Shown here in pieces: positions 1-8,684 of a stretch of DNA of 64,000 nt. Numbering within the stretch: the stretch's first letter is position 1; the number at the start of each line of letters is the position of its first letter. The translations under genes and the position numbers were made by a program. Origin of the DNA: JBGUVL01 sp964370395 (GTDB lineage Bacteria; Bacillota_I; Bacilli_A; Erysipelotrichales; Erysipelotrichaceae); the NCBI GenBank assembly GCA_964370395.1, contig CAYJIZ010000004.1:62001-126000 (forward strand), in the 5' to 3' direction. A model generated the notes under the pieces. That model did no database searches, was not told the DNA's origin, and was given only the letters and a program-made list of their open reading frames with translations.

Positions 1-886
1 TTGTAGTGGAATCACTTTTCGCAATTAGTCCTCCAACATGCGCTTTTACAGCATAAACAGCATTGTTTACCGTTGCAATATGATCTGCCTTTAAACTTAA
101 AGATTCTCCAAATGGCCCAGCATAACTCGCATCACCTGAGGCCACACTATAAAAAGGGTATGCTGAAAAGATAATAGAATCTTGAACACGAACATAACTC
201 AAATCATTAACACTTGTTCCTACTTCAAATTCACCAATGATTCCAAGCAAACGTCCATCTTTATTTGGAGGACTCTTTGTTTCAGAAACTAATTTAGCAG
301 ATACAAAGTTTAACTTCTCCATCTTTGAGTTCGTCATTGATTGAATAAAAGACTTTTGCGATCCAATATTATAGAATGTGTGATTATTTCCTAAAATTGT
401 TACATCTAATAAATTAGGAGAATCTACCCATGCATAATCGTAACCAGCAAAATCAAAATCTTTTTTAATACTAATTGTTTTGTCTTGTAAAAAATTCGGC
501 GTGTTATTTACCATTTCAAACAAATACGCTAATTGATGTGGCGAGTACACTTCTATTATTGCATCACCCGTTTCTGGTATTACCATAGGGTCATCAGCAC
601 TTTTGCCTACCACTGCATTTGCTTTTTTTCCATTCCATCGCCAATCATCGGTTGCTGTTTTATTATACCATTTGAAATCTTTCCATTTTTCTTCAAAAAC
701 ACGATCCCATTGATCCGGATTATTTCCTAAAGTTTTTAGAATATCCGCATTTAAGATTTCATCATTAAGCCCTTCATTCGTTACTACCGCTTCTACAACA
801 TCAACATCTTGCATTAAATTGATTCCAAACATAGAAAAAAACATTAGCAAAATAATGACTAACTTCTTCGCTTTTTTTATTCTCAT
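1..886 (-). CDS. Secreted surface/adhesin-like protein, N-terminal part (cut by window edge)
   Basis: An open minus-strand frame runs from ATG at 886 off the left edge, giving about 295 residues. The N-terminus is a clear signal peptide: basic start (MRIKKAKK), hydrophobic core (LVIILLMFFSMFGI), then an acidic mature region after VEA. Around residues 100-140 there is a stretch of the type SPHQLAYLFEMVN followed by GYDYAWVDSPN and LGNNHTFYNI. This layout (x-xxxLAYLxxxVN, aspartate/glycine-rich strand, GNNHT) is familiar from GLUG-type or beta-helical surface adhesins of Gram-positives. That family assignment is inferred from pattern only; the rest of the protein, including any cell-wall sorting signal, lies outside the window. 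An AAGG ribosome binding site precedes the ATG by about 8 bases. Confidence 0.7.
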   Translation of the reverse strand, partial: MRIKKAKKLVIILLMFFSMFGINLMQDVDVVEAVVTNEGLNDEILNADILKTLGNNPDQWDRVFEEKWKDFKWYNKTATDDWRWNGKKANAVVGKSADDPMVIPETGDAIIEVYSPHQLAYLFEMVNNTPNFLQDKTISIKKDFDFAGYDYAWVDSPNLLDVTILGNNHTFYNIGSQKSFIQSMTNSKMEKLNFVSAKLVSETKSPPNKDGRLLGIIGEFEVGTSVNDLSYVRVQDSIIFSAYPFYSVASGDASYAGPFGESLSLKADHIATVNNAVYAVKAHVGGLIAKSDSTT

Positions 887-974
887 GACATTACCTTCTC
901 CCTTTTCTGATATAGATTTTACCCACACACATCGCTTATCTATATGAAATTTCTGCCAGTATAGTTATATTTAT

Positions 975-1003
975 ATTATATCCCCACTTGTTATATTATT
1001 CAA
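975..1003 (-). promoter_or_regulatory. Sigma-A promoter of the surface protein gene
   Basis: On the minus strand TTGAAT (1003-998) and TATAAT (980-975) are separated by exactly 17 bases. The predicted start lies about 80 bases before the ATG at 886. Confidence 0.75.
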
Positions 1004-1272
1004 TCTTCATCGACAAAAAACAATATTCATAAAATGAGCTTTTAAAAAAAGTCGAATTTTATTAGATTTTTGAGCTAATATAATCCATCTTTTTTCTTTA
1101 TACTATTTTTTACACTTTGTTTTTATTGTCTTTTTTATTTTAAAGCGAATAATTACATAACCACTAAATATAAGTTCGTGACTTGCCCTACATCAAACTT
1201 CATAAGTTCAACTTAAAATCGTATACTTTAACATTAATACCAAAAACTTTTATACCTAGCATAAAATAAAAA

Positions 1273-1292
1273 GCCATATCTTTCGATATGGC
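1273..1292 (-). terminator. Intrinsic terminator of the 3D-domain gene
   Basis: The stem GCCATATC/GATATGGC with a 4-base loop is followed on the minus strand by TTTTTATTTTATG. Confidence 0.85.
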
Positions 1293-1318
1293 ACACATTT
1301 TATATATTTAATTGTAAT

Positions 1319-1969
1319 TTAATAACCATAACGAACAATTTTCATTGTTGGGCTATAGCTGCGATTAATTGAAATGGAATTGTTATTCTCACTTCCAACG
1401 AATAAATCTAAATGATTTAATGTCATCGCTCCTCTATCTAATACCATTGCATAAAAGGGCTGTCCTTCTACTAATCCATATCCAGAATATCCATGATTAC
1501 TAACTTCAATAATTGAACCGAAAGGGATAGAACGATTGGCAGCTACAATATAGTAACCGTCATAAGTAATACCATCCTTCCATGAACCATCACTTTGTCT
1601 CACTGAGGTAAATGATAATTTCACTCCACCAGCTGTTCCACCAAAACCATTCGAATTGTAACATCCATCACAATCTGTACCATATGTCGTAATTTTCGCA
1701 TAGGTTACTGGGTCTTCTTTCTCAACAAATTCTGTTTCATTTCCGATTTGGATAAGGCCATTCATTACTGTGTCCGTGGTTAGCTTTTCTGCCTCTAATA
1801 CAGTTACACTTTCCACATCTTCAAAACTATCTAGTGTTGCTACTTGTACTTCGTCATTTGTTTTTGTTGACGCTTCAACATTGATCACTACGCCATATAC
1901 AGCCAAAAACAAACACAATACTAGAACTGCCTCATTGGTAATTAGAGAAAATGCTTTTCATCTTTTCAT
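1319..1969 (-). pseudogene. 3D-domain secreted protein with in-frame TGA at codon 4
   Basis: The C-terminal 100 residues form a 3D domain, the double-psi barrel found in MltA-type and resuscitation-promoting cell-wall hydrolases. Its three conserved aspartates can be seen in TYDGYY, VLDRGA and LDLFV. The best start is ATG at 1969, seven bases after GGGAGG, but the frame reads M-K-R-stop (TGA at 1960-1958). It then continues open as KAFSLITNEAVLVLCLFLAV, which is the rest of a fine signal peptide ending near NVEA. A single CGA-to-TGA change would explain this. The longest uninterrupted frame begins at TTG 1918 (199 residues) in the middle of the hydrophobic core with no ribosome binding site. 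I therefore call it broken, although readthrough or a sequence error is possible. Role if intact: secreted peptidoglycan-active protein. Confidence 0.7.
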
Positions 1970-2027
1970 CTGATTTTCCTCCCTAATTTTTTTCATTTCA
2001 GACGTTTTCCACCTGAAACTTCAATCT

Positions 2028-2056
2028 ATTATACCTTAACTACACAAAAATGCAAA
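2028..2056 (-). promoter_or_regulatory. Promoter of the 3D-domain gene
   Basis: TTTGCA (2056-2051) and TATAAT (2033-2028) are 17 bases apart on the minus strand. The leader that follows can fold through TTTCAG/CTGAAA (about 1995-2017) before the GGGAGG site. Confidence 0.7.
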
Positions 2057-2156
2057 TTTTTTGACTTCGCCCACCACTTTACCTTGTTTTTCGCCCTTGT
2101 TTTGGGATAGCGTTTTCATAACGATAAACAAAGGGTTATTTCAATCTTTTTCACAT

Positions 2157-2181
2157 AAAAAAAACGCACAATATTTTGTGC
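2157..2181 (-). terminator. Intrinsic terminator of tatD
   Basis: The stem GCACAA/TTGTGC (2166-2181) is followed on the minus strand by eight or more T residues, just after the tatD stop. Confidence 0.85.
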
Positions 2182-2182
2182 A

Positions 2183-2950
2183 TTATTTTTTTAAGAAATT
2201 TTGATAATTTTCATACAATTGTGCAGAAAACGATTCTTCTTCCACTCCTTGCAACTCACAAAGTTTCGCAAATGTATATTGCACATATTGCGGTTCGTTT
2301 TGTTTTCCTCGATAGGGATGTGGCGTTAAATAAGGACAATCGGTTTCTATTAAAATACGTTTTGGATCACAAACTTCTGGCACTTCAATTAACCCTCGCG
2401 CGTTTTTAAAAGTCAAAGGACCAGCAAAGGATACATATCCATTCATGCGCATTACTTCTTTTGCCGTCTCCTTGCTTCCACTAAAACAATGCATCACAAA
2501 TTTCGTTTTGCAGTACTCTTTCAATATCGCTAACGTATCTTGGGTTGCTTCTCGCATATGAATCAAAACAGGATACCCATACGTATTGGCTAAGGTTAAT
2601 TGTCGTATAAAACCAACCTTTTGTTCTTCCTTACCCACATCATCCCAATGGTAGTCTAGTCCTATTTCTCCAAGTGCATCTATTTGCTTTTCTTTTAATA
2701 ATGTTTCCAATCGTGCATAATCGCTCTCATCAAAATCATATAAATCATTTGGATGAAATCCTAATGCAATAGAAATTCCAGCGTATTGCTTCTGTAATGC
2801 TTTTGCTCTTTCGTATTCATCAAAGTTGGTTGCCACAACCAAAAACGAACGTACATTATTTTCGTTCGCCTTTTCCATCACTTCATCGATTCTTTCATAT
2901 AAAGCATCGCATGTCAGATGACAATGCGAATCAAATAATACTTTACTCAT
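2183..2950 (-). CDS. tatD: TatD family metal-dependent DNase
   Basis: The 255-residue protein has the full TatD amidohydrolase pattern. The first metal-binding HxH lies in DSHCHL near residue 8, LGFHPND near residue 85, GEIGLDYHW near residue 116, HMREA near 150, HCFSGS near 175 and ETDCPYL near 203. TatD enzymes are Mg-dependent 3'-5' exonucleases linked to DNA repair and quality control. The length is typical. The gene follows the acetyltransferase gene by 8 bases on the same strand, so the two are probably co-transcribed, and it ends at a strong terminator. The ATG at 2950 is preceded by AGGTGA. Confidence 0.95.
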   Translation of the reverse strand: MSKVLFDSHCHLTCDALYERIDEVMEKANENNVRSFLVVATNFDEYERAKALQKQYAGISIALGFHPNDLYDFDESDYARLETLLKEKQIDALGEIGLDYHWDDVGKEEQKVGFIRQLTLANTYGYPVLIHMREATQDTLAILKEYCKTKFVMHCFSGSKETAKEVMRMNGYVSFAGPLTFKNARGLIEVPEVCDPKRILIETDCPYLTPHPYRGKQNEPQYVQYTFAKLCELQGVEEESFSAQLYENYQNFLKK

Positions 2951-2958
2951 AATTTCAC

Positions 2959-3618
2959 CTATTTTTCTAATTCATAAACAACAATGATGACATCTTCTTT
3001 GTATCCTAATGACAAACCACAACGATAGCTTGCTATATTGTCTTCGTCACAACGATACATACTAGGATACCCTTCTTGCGTTGCCCAAACAGCATTGGCA
3101 TACGCTAATGCACGACTGTACCCTTTTTGTCGATGATGCGGATGCGTTATGACGCCGATGTCATACGCACCCCATAAGGACAGTATACTTGAAGCCGCTA
3201 CTAATTTACCATCCACAAACCCACCAAGTGGATGAATATCATGAATTGATAATTGTGCTACTTCCACTTCCGCAATATCACACGCTTCTTTCAATTGCTC
3301 CAAAAGGATTTCCTCTTCTAAGCGCAATTCGCGTATTTCGAGATCATTTGTCTCACGCTTAATCAACGTATCCGCAAACATCATGTATTCTTTACGTTTC
3401 TCTTTTATTTTAAATCTGTTTTCTATATAAGAACACGCTTCTTCAAAACCTATTTTATTTGGTAGACACTTAAAACCAGCTCGATAAGCAAACCCATCTT
3501 GCCAATGGTATAGTACAATGTACTTTTCGCTTCCTTTTTCATAATAAAAACAGTCTCTCTTTAATGACTTGTTGAATTTATTCGACATGATTCTATGACA
3601 TATTTCTTGATGATTCAT
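2959..3618 (-). CDS. GNAT family N-acetyltransferase
   Basis: The 219-residue protein carries the acetyl-CoA binding motif A around residues 155-170 as DIGVITHPHHRQKGYSRAL, where the RxxGxS loop holds the pyrophosphate. The N-terminal 100 residues do not look like a second GNAT fold and probably give substrate specificity. The overall plan matches the group annotated as 'GNAT acetyltransferase' of about 220-260 residues. The substrate cannot be read from the sequence. It lies between mnmE and tatD on the same strand and likely shares a transcript with tatD. Confidence 0.8.
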   Translation of the reverse strand: MNHQEICHRIMSNKFNKSLKRDCFYYEKGSEKYIVLYHWQDGFAYRAGFKCLPNKIGFEEACSYIENRFKIKEKRKEYMMFADTLIKRETNDLEIRELRLEEEILLEQLKEACDIAEVEVAQLSIHDIHPLGGFVDGKLVAASSILSLWGAYDIGVITHPHHRQKGYSRALAYANAVWATQEGYPSMYRCDEDNIASYRCGLSLGYKEDVIIVVYELEK

Positions 3619-3663
3619 ACTATTATTTTATCGTAATCTCAAGTAAATACAAGCAAAAGAAAA

Positions 3664-3681
3664 GATACACCAAAGTGTATC
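3664..3681 (-). terminator. Intrinsic terminator of mnmE
   Basis: The stem GATACAC/GTGTATC with a CAAA loop begins two bases after the mnmE stop and is followed on the minus strand by TTTTCTTTTG. Confidence 0.8.
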
Positions 3682-3682
3682 C

Positions 3683-5020
3683 TTATTTTCCTAAACAGAA
3701 GTTCGCAAATAACGTATCAAGTAGATCATCACGAGATACTTCTCCCAGTATTTCTTTCATACTCGTATATGCATTTTGTAAATCAATCGTAACCAAATCA
3801 AGTTCCATTCCCATTCCTAGGGAATCAATGGCTTGTTGCATATGCCCTTTGGCTTGTTGCATTAATGCAATTTGTCGCTCATTATGCAAAGTTGGCTGAT
3901 GCAACACAATTTGATGTTCTTCGTACATTTGATTAATTGCTGAACACAGTTGTTCAATATCATCATTCGCCGCACTAATCCAAATTTGGTCATCTTGCTT
4001 ATTCAATGCTACGTCTTCCTTATTATAAACAACTAATCTTGTTTTATGTTTTGTTAATGCTAATAACTCCTCGTCTTTGCTATCCAAGGGTTTACTTCCA
4101 TCAAACAATAAGATAACTAATTGTGCATCCTCAATTGCTTGTCTACTTTTCTCAATCCCTATTTGTTCTACAAGGTCATCGCTTTCACGAATTCCTGCTG
4201 TATCAATTAAATGCAAAGTGACATAATCCAATCGCACCATACCTTCCACAATATCTCGGGTTGTCCCTGCAATATCAGTCACAATCGCTTTGTCTTCCTC
4301 CAACAACGCATTCAACAAACTAGACTTTCCAACATTCGGTTTTCCTACAATTGTTGTTTTGATTCCTTCACGTAAGATTTTCCCACTCTTCGCTTTGCGT
4401 AATATCTCATCAATTTCAATCATCCACTGTTTGCACTTCGGCAATAACATATCATCCGTTAACTGCACAACGTCATCGTACTCTGGATAATCAATGTTGA
4501 CTTCAATGTTCGCAATAATATCCAATAGCCCTTCAATAAATGGATGAATTAATTTTGATACGCTTCCCTTCATTCCACTCATCGCAACACTTGCTGCATT
4601 TTCATCTTGGGCACAAATCATATCGTTAATGGATTCTGCTTGTACCAAATCCAATTTCCCATGCAAAAATGCACGTTGGCTAAATTCACCTGGCATTGCT
4701 AAACGTGCTCCATTTTCTAAACACAAACCTAGTATTTGCTTTGTGATAAAAATACCACCATGGCAATTAATCTCAACTACATCTTCTCCAGTGAAACTTT
4801 TCTTGTCTTTAAAAACAGAGACCAGAACTTCGTCCACCTCTATCTTTTTTTTCGGATCTATGATATAAGAATAGGAAATCGTATTCGCTTCTTTCTTGCT
4901 CAAATCAATGGAACAAAGCTTATTCGCAATCGCAATCGCATCATTTCCACTCATTCTAATTATACTGATGGCACCTTCACTTAGGGCTGTAGAAATGGCT
5001 ACAATTGTATCATATAACAT
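3683..5020 (-). CDS. mnmE: tRNA uridine-5-carboxymethylaminomethyl modification GTPase MnmE
   Basis: The 445-residue protein has the N-terminal tetrahydrofolate-binding domain (residues 1-120, ending in the FSQRAFLHGK region), a helical domain and an inserted Ras-like G domain. G1 GKPNVGKSS is at 226-234, G2 GTTRD near 252, G3 DTAG near 273 and G4 NKED near 334. The catalytic C-terminal motif CLGK is present (Cys442). With MnmG it installs the cmnm5 group on the wobble uridine of certain tRNAs. Its usual partner mnmG is not beside it here. The gene is transcribed alone and ends at its own terminator. Confidence 0.97.
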   Translation of the reverse strand: MLYDTIVAISTALSEGAISIIRMSGNDAIAIANKLCSIDLSKKEANTISYSYIIDPKKKIEVDEVLVSVFKDKKSFTGEDVVEINCHGGIFITKQILGLCLENGARLAMPGEFSQRAFLHGKLDLVQAESINDMICAQDENAASVAMSGMKGSVSKLIHPFIEGLLDIIANIEVNIDYPEYDDVVQLTDDMLLPKCKQWMIEIDEILRKAKSGKILREGIKTTIVGKPNVGKSSLLNALLEEDKAIVTDIAGTTRDIVEGMVRLDYVTLHLIDTAGIRESDDLVEQIGIEKSRQAIEDAQLVILLFDGSKPLDSKDEELLALTKHKTRLVVYNKEDVALNKQDDQIWISAANDDIEQLCSAINQMYEEHQIVLHQPTLHNERQIALMQQAKGHMQQAIDSLGMGMELDLVTIDLQNAYTSMKEILGEVSRDDLLDTLFANFCLGK

Positions 5021-5139
5021 ACGGATCTCCTTTCATTTAAAAAATTTTTTATTTCTATTATTATATCATATCTACACTTGATAAATAATACTTGTAATAT
5101 CTTTTTAATGGAGTAGACTTAGATGGGATGGTGATAATA

Positions 5140-6510
5140 ATGAAATATGATGTAATTATTGTTGGTGCAGGACCTGGTGGAATCTTTTCTGCCTATGAAC
5201 TTACCAAAGAAAACAAACAATTAAAAGTGCTTGTATTAGAAGCAGGAAATCCTTTAGAAAAAAGAAAATGTCCAATTGATGGCAAGAATATTACTTCTTG
5301 TATTAATTGTAAACCTTGTGCCATTATGAATGGTTTTGGAGGAGCTGGTGCTTTTTCCGATGGAAAATATAATATCACAAATGAATTTGGTGGTAACTTA
5401 TACGAGTACGTAGGAAAGAAAGAAGCATTGGATCTAATGAATTATGTGGATGATGTAAACGTTGCTTATGGTGGCCAAAATGCACGTAAGTTTTCAACAG
5501 CGAATTCACAATTAAAAAAGAAATGCTTACAAAATGATCTGCACTTATTGGATGCGAGTGTACGCCACTTAGGTACAGACATTAACTATATTATTTTAGA
5601 AAACATGTACGAGGAATTAAAAGAAAAAGTAGACTTCAAGTTCTTAACTCATGTTAATCAAATTAAAATCAATGACGACCAAACATATCAAGTCATTAGT
5701 ACAAACGATGTGTTCCATACAGATAAGGTAATTATTTCTACAGGTAGAAGTGGAAGTAAATGGATGCAAAGTATTTGTGATAGTTTGCAAATCGAAACAA
5801 AAAGCAATCGTGTCGATATCGGTGTTCGTGTTGAAATTCCTGCTTCTGTGTTTGAACATATCACAGAAGAAGTATACGAAAGTAAAATCGTATACCGTAC
5901 ACAAAAGTTTCAAGATTTAGTGAGAACCTTCTGTATGAATCCAAAAGGTGTTGTCGTAAGTGAAAACACAAATGGAATCATTACCGTAAATGGTCACTCT
6001 TACGAAGATGCAGAACGATTTACTGACAATACTAACTTTGCGTTATTGGTATCAATGCACTTCACTGAACCTTTTCGAAATAGCAATGAGTACGGGGAAA
6101 GCATCGCCAAACTTTCAAATATGTTAGGTGGAGGTATTATCGTACAACGCTTTGGAGATTTAATCCGTGGACAAAGAAGTACTCCTTCACGAATTGAAGG
6201 TAGCTTCTTAACTCCAACTTACGATGCTACACCAGGTGATCTAAGCTTGGTTATTCCAAAACGTCAAATGGACGATATTATTGAAATGATTTATGCATTG
6301 GATAAAATTGCTCCAGGTATGGCAAGTGATGATACCTTACTTTATGGTGTGGAAGTTAAGTTCTACAACTTGCAAGTGTCTGTTGACAACAACCTAGAAA
6401 CAAAACACAAAGGTTTGTATGTTATCGGAGATTGTAGTGGAGTGACACACTCTTTATCACACGCTAGTGCGAGTGGTGTTCATGTTGCTAGAAAAATTTT
6501 AAACAAATAA
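5140..6510 (+). CDS. FAD-dependent oxidoreductase (COG2509-type)
   Basis: The protein opens with a Rossmann dinucleotide-binding motif, DVIIVGAGPGGIFSAYEL, and ends with the second FAD-contact motif, GLYVIGDCSGVTHSLSHA. A Cys-rich stretch near residues 55-65 (SCINCKPCAIM) followed by NGFGGAGAFSDGK is typical of the uncharacterised 'FAD-dependent dehydrogenase' family of about 460 residues. The physiological substrate is unknown. ATG at 5140 (456 residues) is chosen because GGTGAT lies 5 bases upstream; ATG at 5128 lacks a well-placed site. The gene is single, divergent from mnmE, and followed by a strong terminator. Confidence 0.85.
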   Translation: MKYDVIIVGAGPGGIFSAYELTKENKQLKVLVLEAGNPLEKRKCPIDGKNITSCINCKPCAIMNGFGGAGAFSDGKYNITNEFGGNLYEYVGKKEALDLMNYVDDVNVAYGGQNARKFSTANSQLKKKCLQNDLHLLDASVRHLGTDINYIILENMYEELKEKVDFKFLTHVNQIKINDDQTYQVISTNDVFHTDKVIISTGRSGSKWMQSICDSLQIETKSNRVDIGVRVEIPASVFEHITEEVYESKIVYRTQKFQDLVRTFCMNPKGVVVSENTNGIITVNGHSYEDAERFTDNTNFALLVSMHFTEPFRNSNEYGESIAKLSNMLGGGIIVQRFGDLIRGQRSTPSRIEGSFLTPTYDATPGDLSLVIPKRQMDDIIEMIYALDKIAPGMASDDTLLYGVEVKFYNLQVSVDNNLETKHKGLYVIGDCSGVTHSLSHASASGVHVARKILNK

Positions 6511-6513
6511 AAC

Positions 6514-6550
6514 AAAAGCTCAAGTTATGTTAATAATAACCTGAGCTTTT
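6514..6550 (+). terminator. Intrinsic terminator of the FAD oxidoreductase gene
   Basis: A long stem, AAGCTCA-GTTAT paired with ATAAC-TGAGCTT, is followed by TTTTTC on the plus strand. Confidence 0.85.
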
Positions 6551-6658
6551 TCATATTATCGTATTTACTTTAACGTCATCGTTAATCACTTTAACTTACA
6601 CTACTGTTCATCCTACTATTAGTTGTCTTTTCATGCAAATCCAAGTTAATAAAAAAAA

Positions 6659-6681
6659 CGAAGTAACGTTACATTACTTCG
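6659..6681 (-). terminator. Intrinsic terminator of the aldo/keto reductase gene
   Basis: The stem CGAAGTAA/TTACTTCG with a 7-base loop is followed on the minus strand by eight T residues. Confidence 0.85.
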
Positions 6682-6692
6682 CTTCTCTTATT

Positions 6693-7619
6693 TTATGGTA
6701 AAATTCTACCAATTGCTTTTGTATAAATGTAATACCAATCTTCGCGACTTAATTCAATGTCACAACCTGCGACCATTTCTTTTAAGTGGTCACTTTTTGT
6801 AGTACCAAAGATTGGTTGCATGTTTGCTGGATGACGTAAGATCCAAGCGATTACAATAGCTGACTTCGTTACATTGTACTTGTCTGCGTATTCTTGTAAG
6901 CAATCATTAAACTCTTTGTAGTCAGGATTGTCTAAGAACGTTCCTTCTTCCCAAGACGCTTGCATAATTGACCAAGCTTGAATTGTGATATCTTTCATAC
7001 GACAATATTCTAAAATACTTCCATCATGGTCAAGTGATTGTTCTTCTTTCATATTCGCAAACAATCCACATGTTACCATTCCCGCATGAATAGGACTAAA
7101 TTGTAATTGGTTAAACAACAATTTTTGTTTTACTCGTTTTTGTAGCATTTTCATTTGAATACTATTCATGTTAGAAACACCAAAGTATTTTACCTTACCA
7201 CTTGCTTGTAATTCATTAAATGCATCTGCTACTTCATCAAATTCCATCAAGGTATCAGGACGGTGCAACAACAATACATCTAAGTATCCACATTGCATAC
7301 GTTCTAAACTTTGGTTTACTGAATTAATAATGTGTTCTTTACTAAAATCAAAGTATCCAACTTTTCCACGACGAATCGCGCATTTGCTTTGAATAATCAT
7401 TTTTTCACGCCATTCAGGATGTAACTTTAATACTTCACCAAATAAAATTTCACTGTTTCCACCACCGTAGATATCAGCATGGTCAAAAAAGTTAACTCCT
7501 TCATCTAATGCAACTTTAACTAATTCACTTAATTCCTCAACACTCATGTCACTAATACGCATGCATCCAAACACTAATTGTGATGCTTTTAAGTCTTCTG
7601 CTAAATTTAAATATTTCAT
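6693..7619 (-). CDS. Aldo/keto reductase (YdhF-like)
   Basis: This is a TIM-barrel NADPH-dependent oxidoreductase of about 308 residues. The catalytic Asp-Tyr-Lys-His set is seen as NFFDHADIYG (Asp and Tyr), SKCAIR (Lys) and LLLHRPD (His). The cofactor end has AWSIMQ and IFGTTKSDHL, which resembles E. coli YdhF. The product is probably a carbonyl-reducing enzyme of unknown substrate. Two starts are possible: GTG at 7634 directly abuts GAGGAG, and ATG at 7619 lies 14 bases after it. I prefer ATG 7619 because family members begin with M-K-Y, but the spacing is long. It is transcribed alone. Confidence 0.88.
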   Translation of the reverse strand: MKYLNLAEDLKASQLVFGCMRISDMSVEELSELVKVALDEGVNFFDHADIYGGGNSEILFGEVLKLHPEWREKMIIQSKCAIRRGKVGYFDFSKEHIINSVNQSLERMQCGYLDVLLLHRPDTLMEFDEVADAFNELQASGKVKYFGVSNMNSIQMKMLQKRVKQKLLFNQLQFSPIHAGMVTCGLFANMKEEQSLDHDGSILEYCRMKDITIQAWSIMQASWEEGTFLDNPDYKEFNDCLQEYADKYNVTKSAIVIAWILRHPANMQPIFGTTKSDHLKEMVAGCDIELSREDWYYIYTKAIGRILP

Positions 7620-7672
7620 AGTTTTTTTATTCACTCCTCATTGCTTCTATTGTACCATGTTTTTTAAAAATG

Positions 7673-8523
7673 TTAACGCTTCCAATCAAATACTTTTTCT
7701 AAACAGGAAAATTTATAATCACATTGTTTCAAGTGCTTTATCATCACCGTATTTTCAACATCACAATCTGCAATCAATTGCTTTAATCCCTTTTCCATCG
7801 CAACATTACTAGCAATTTTTAACAGCTGTTCACCATATCTATTTCCTCGTTTTTCACTCACTACACCAATATAACTAATTCCTCCAATACTTCGTTTCAA
7901 TTCACTAATAAACACTAAGCCAACTACATCTTCGTTATGTTTAGCAATAACGCGATAAACCTTATTCGCACTCATACAATCCTCATACTGTTTTCGACTT
8001 GCTTCTTTTATTCCATATAGTGAAAATCCAGCTAGAAAGTCACGATCTTTATGATTAGGGGCAATCTTTTCAAACAACGTTATGTATGTTTCGTCACTTT
8101 CACAAAGCAAAGAGTACGCTAGTGTAACAGTATACTGCTTTGGTGTTTGTACATAACTTTCCTTTTCCAATAAAACTTGAAATCCTGCTTGTAGGAAAGC
8201 ATCGCTTACCAATTGGTAATGCGTTTTATCGGAGTACAAATGCATCTGTAAATGCTCATATCGTAATTGTATATACTGGATAAATTGCACTGCTTCACTA
8301 AGTGCAATGTTTTCCAACGTGAAAAACCCCATATGCTGCTGTAACATTACAACACGCGCTACTACTTCATTCCTGTCGTTTTGCATAATGTAGCAATCCT
8401 TAAAATCAATTTCATTTTTTATGCATACATTTGCTGTAAACACTCTTTTTGGGCAACACTACCCGCTTTCATTTGACACATTCCTTCAAATTCTTCTAAT
8501 ACTTCAATTGTTTTTATTTTCAT
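7673..8523 (-). pseudogene. GNAT acetyltransferase, probably frameshifted near codon 26
   Basis: The C-terminal half is a GNAT domain with acetyl-CoA motif IGVVSEKRGNRYGEQLLKIA and a DVENTVMIKHLKQ helix. The uninterrupted frame starts at GTG 8443 without any ribosome binding site. Eighty bases upstream, ATG 8523 follows AAAGGAG by 4 bases and opens a 34-codon frame (MKIKTIEVLEEFEGM...) that stops at 8419. Adding one A to the A5 tract at 8446-8450 joins this frame to the GNAT frame, giving ...SVAQKRVFTANVCIKNE. I infer a one-base deletion; a sequence error or programmed slippage would look the same. The gene lies directly behind a leader peptide and terminator (8548-8661), suggesting induced expression such as a drug-resistance acetyltransferase. 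The substrate is not deducible. Confidence 0.7.
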
Positions 8524-8547
8524 AGGTCTCCTTTGTTTTCGCTAATT

Positions 8548-8576
8548 AAAAAAAGTGTCCTGATAAAACAGAACAC
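8548..8576 (-). terminator. Leader terminator (attenuator) ahead of the acetyltransferase
   Basis: The stem GTGTTCTG/CAGGACAC with a 6-base loop is followed by seven T residues on the minus strand, only 25 bases before the acetyltransferase ATG at 8523. Its 5' half overlaps GATGTGTTC (8579-8571), which can instead pair with GAATTCATC (8625-8617) inside the leader ORF. The two structures are mutually exclusive. Confidence 0.7.
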
Positions 8577-8598
8577 ATCCGACCTAAATAAAATTATT

Positions 8599-8661
8599 TT
8601 ATGGTTTAGCGATTATGATGAATTCTAATTTTATCATTTGATTTGTTTTCATTTTCATCAT
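8599..8661 (-). CDS. 20-residue putative leader peptide
   Basis: The frame MMKMKTNQMIKLEFIIIAKP starts at ATG 8661, four bases after AGAGGTGG, one of the best ribosome binding sites in the window. It lies about 16 bases downstream of the predicted transcription start and ends 23 bases before the leader terminator. It is not a transmembrane or secreted peptide. Position and size fit a regulatory leader peptide whose translation decides whether the downstream acetyltransferase is transcribed, as in antibiotic-inducible attenuators. I do not recognise the peptide itself. Confidence 0.6.
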   Translation of the reverse strand: MMKMKTNQMIKLEFIIIAKP

Positions 8662-8684
8662 AACCACCTCTTTTCTTTCTACTA

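Larger units (their letters stand above)
887..1318. other. 432-bp gap without a gene
   Basis: The gap holds the promoter at 975-1003 for the surface protein and the terminator at 1273-1292 for the upstream gene. Otherwise it is A+T-rich sequence with stop codons in all frames; I see no small gene with a ribosome binding site. Confidence 0.6.

Noticed and set aside
533..730. Plus-strand 65-codon frame opposite the surface protein gene.
   Set aside because: It is antisense to a strong coding frame with a signal peptide and has no ribosome binding site.
1958..1960. TGA might be read as tryptophan (code 4) in this organism.
   Set aside because: Several genes end in TGA within ATGA-type overlaps with their neighbour (50172-50175, 31749-31752) and lose sense beyond it, so TGA is a stop here.
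7619..7634. GTG 7634 as the start of the aldo/keto reductase gene.
   Set aside because: The GAGGAG site directly abuts it with no spacing; ATG 7619 gives the family-like N-terminus, although its spacing is long.
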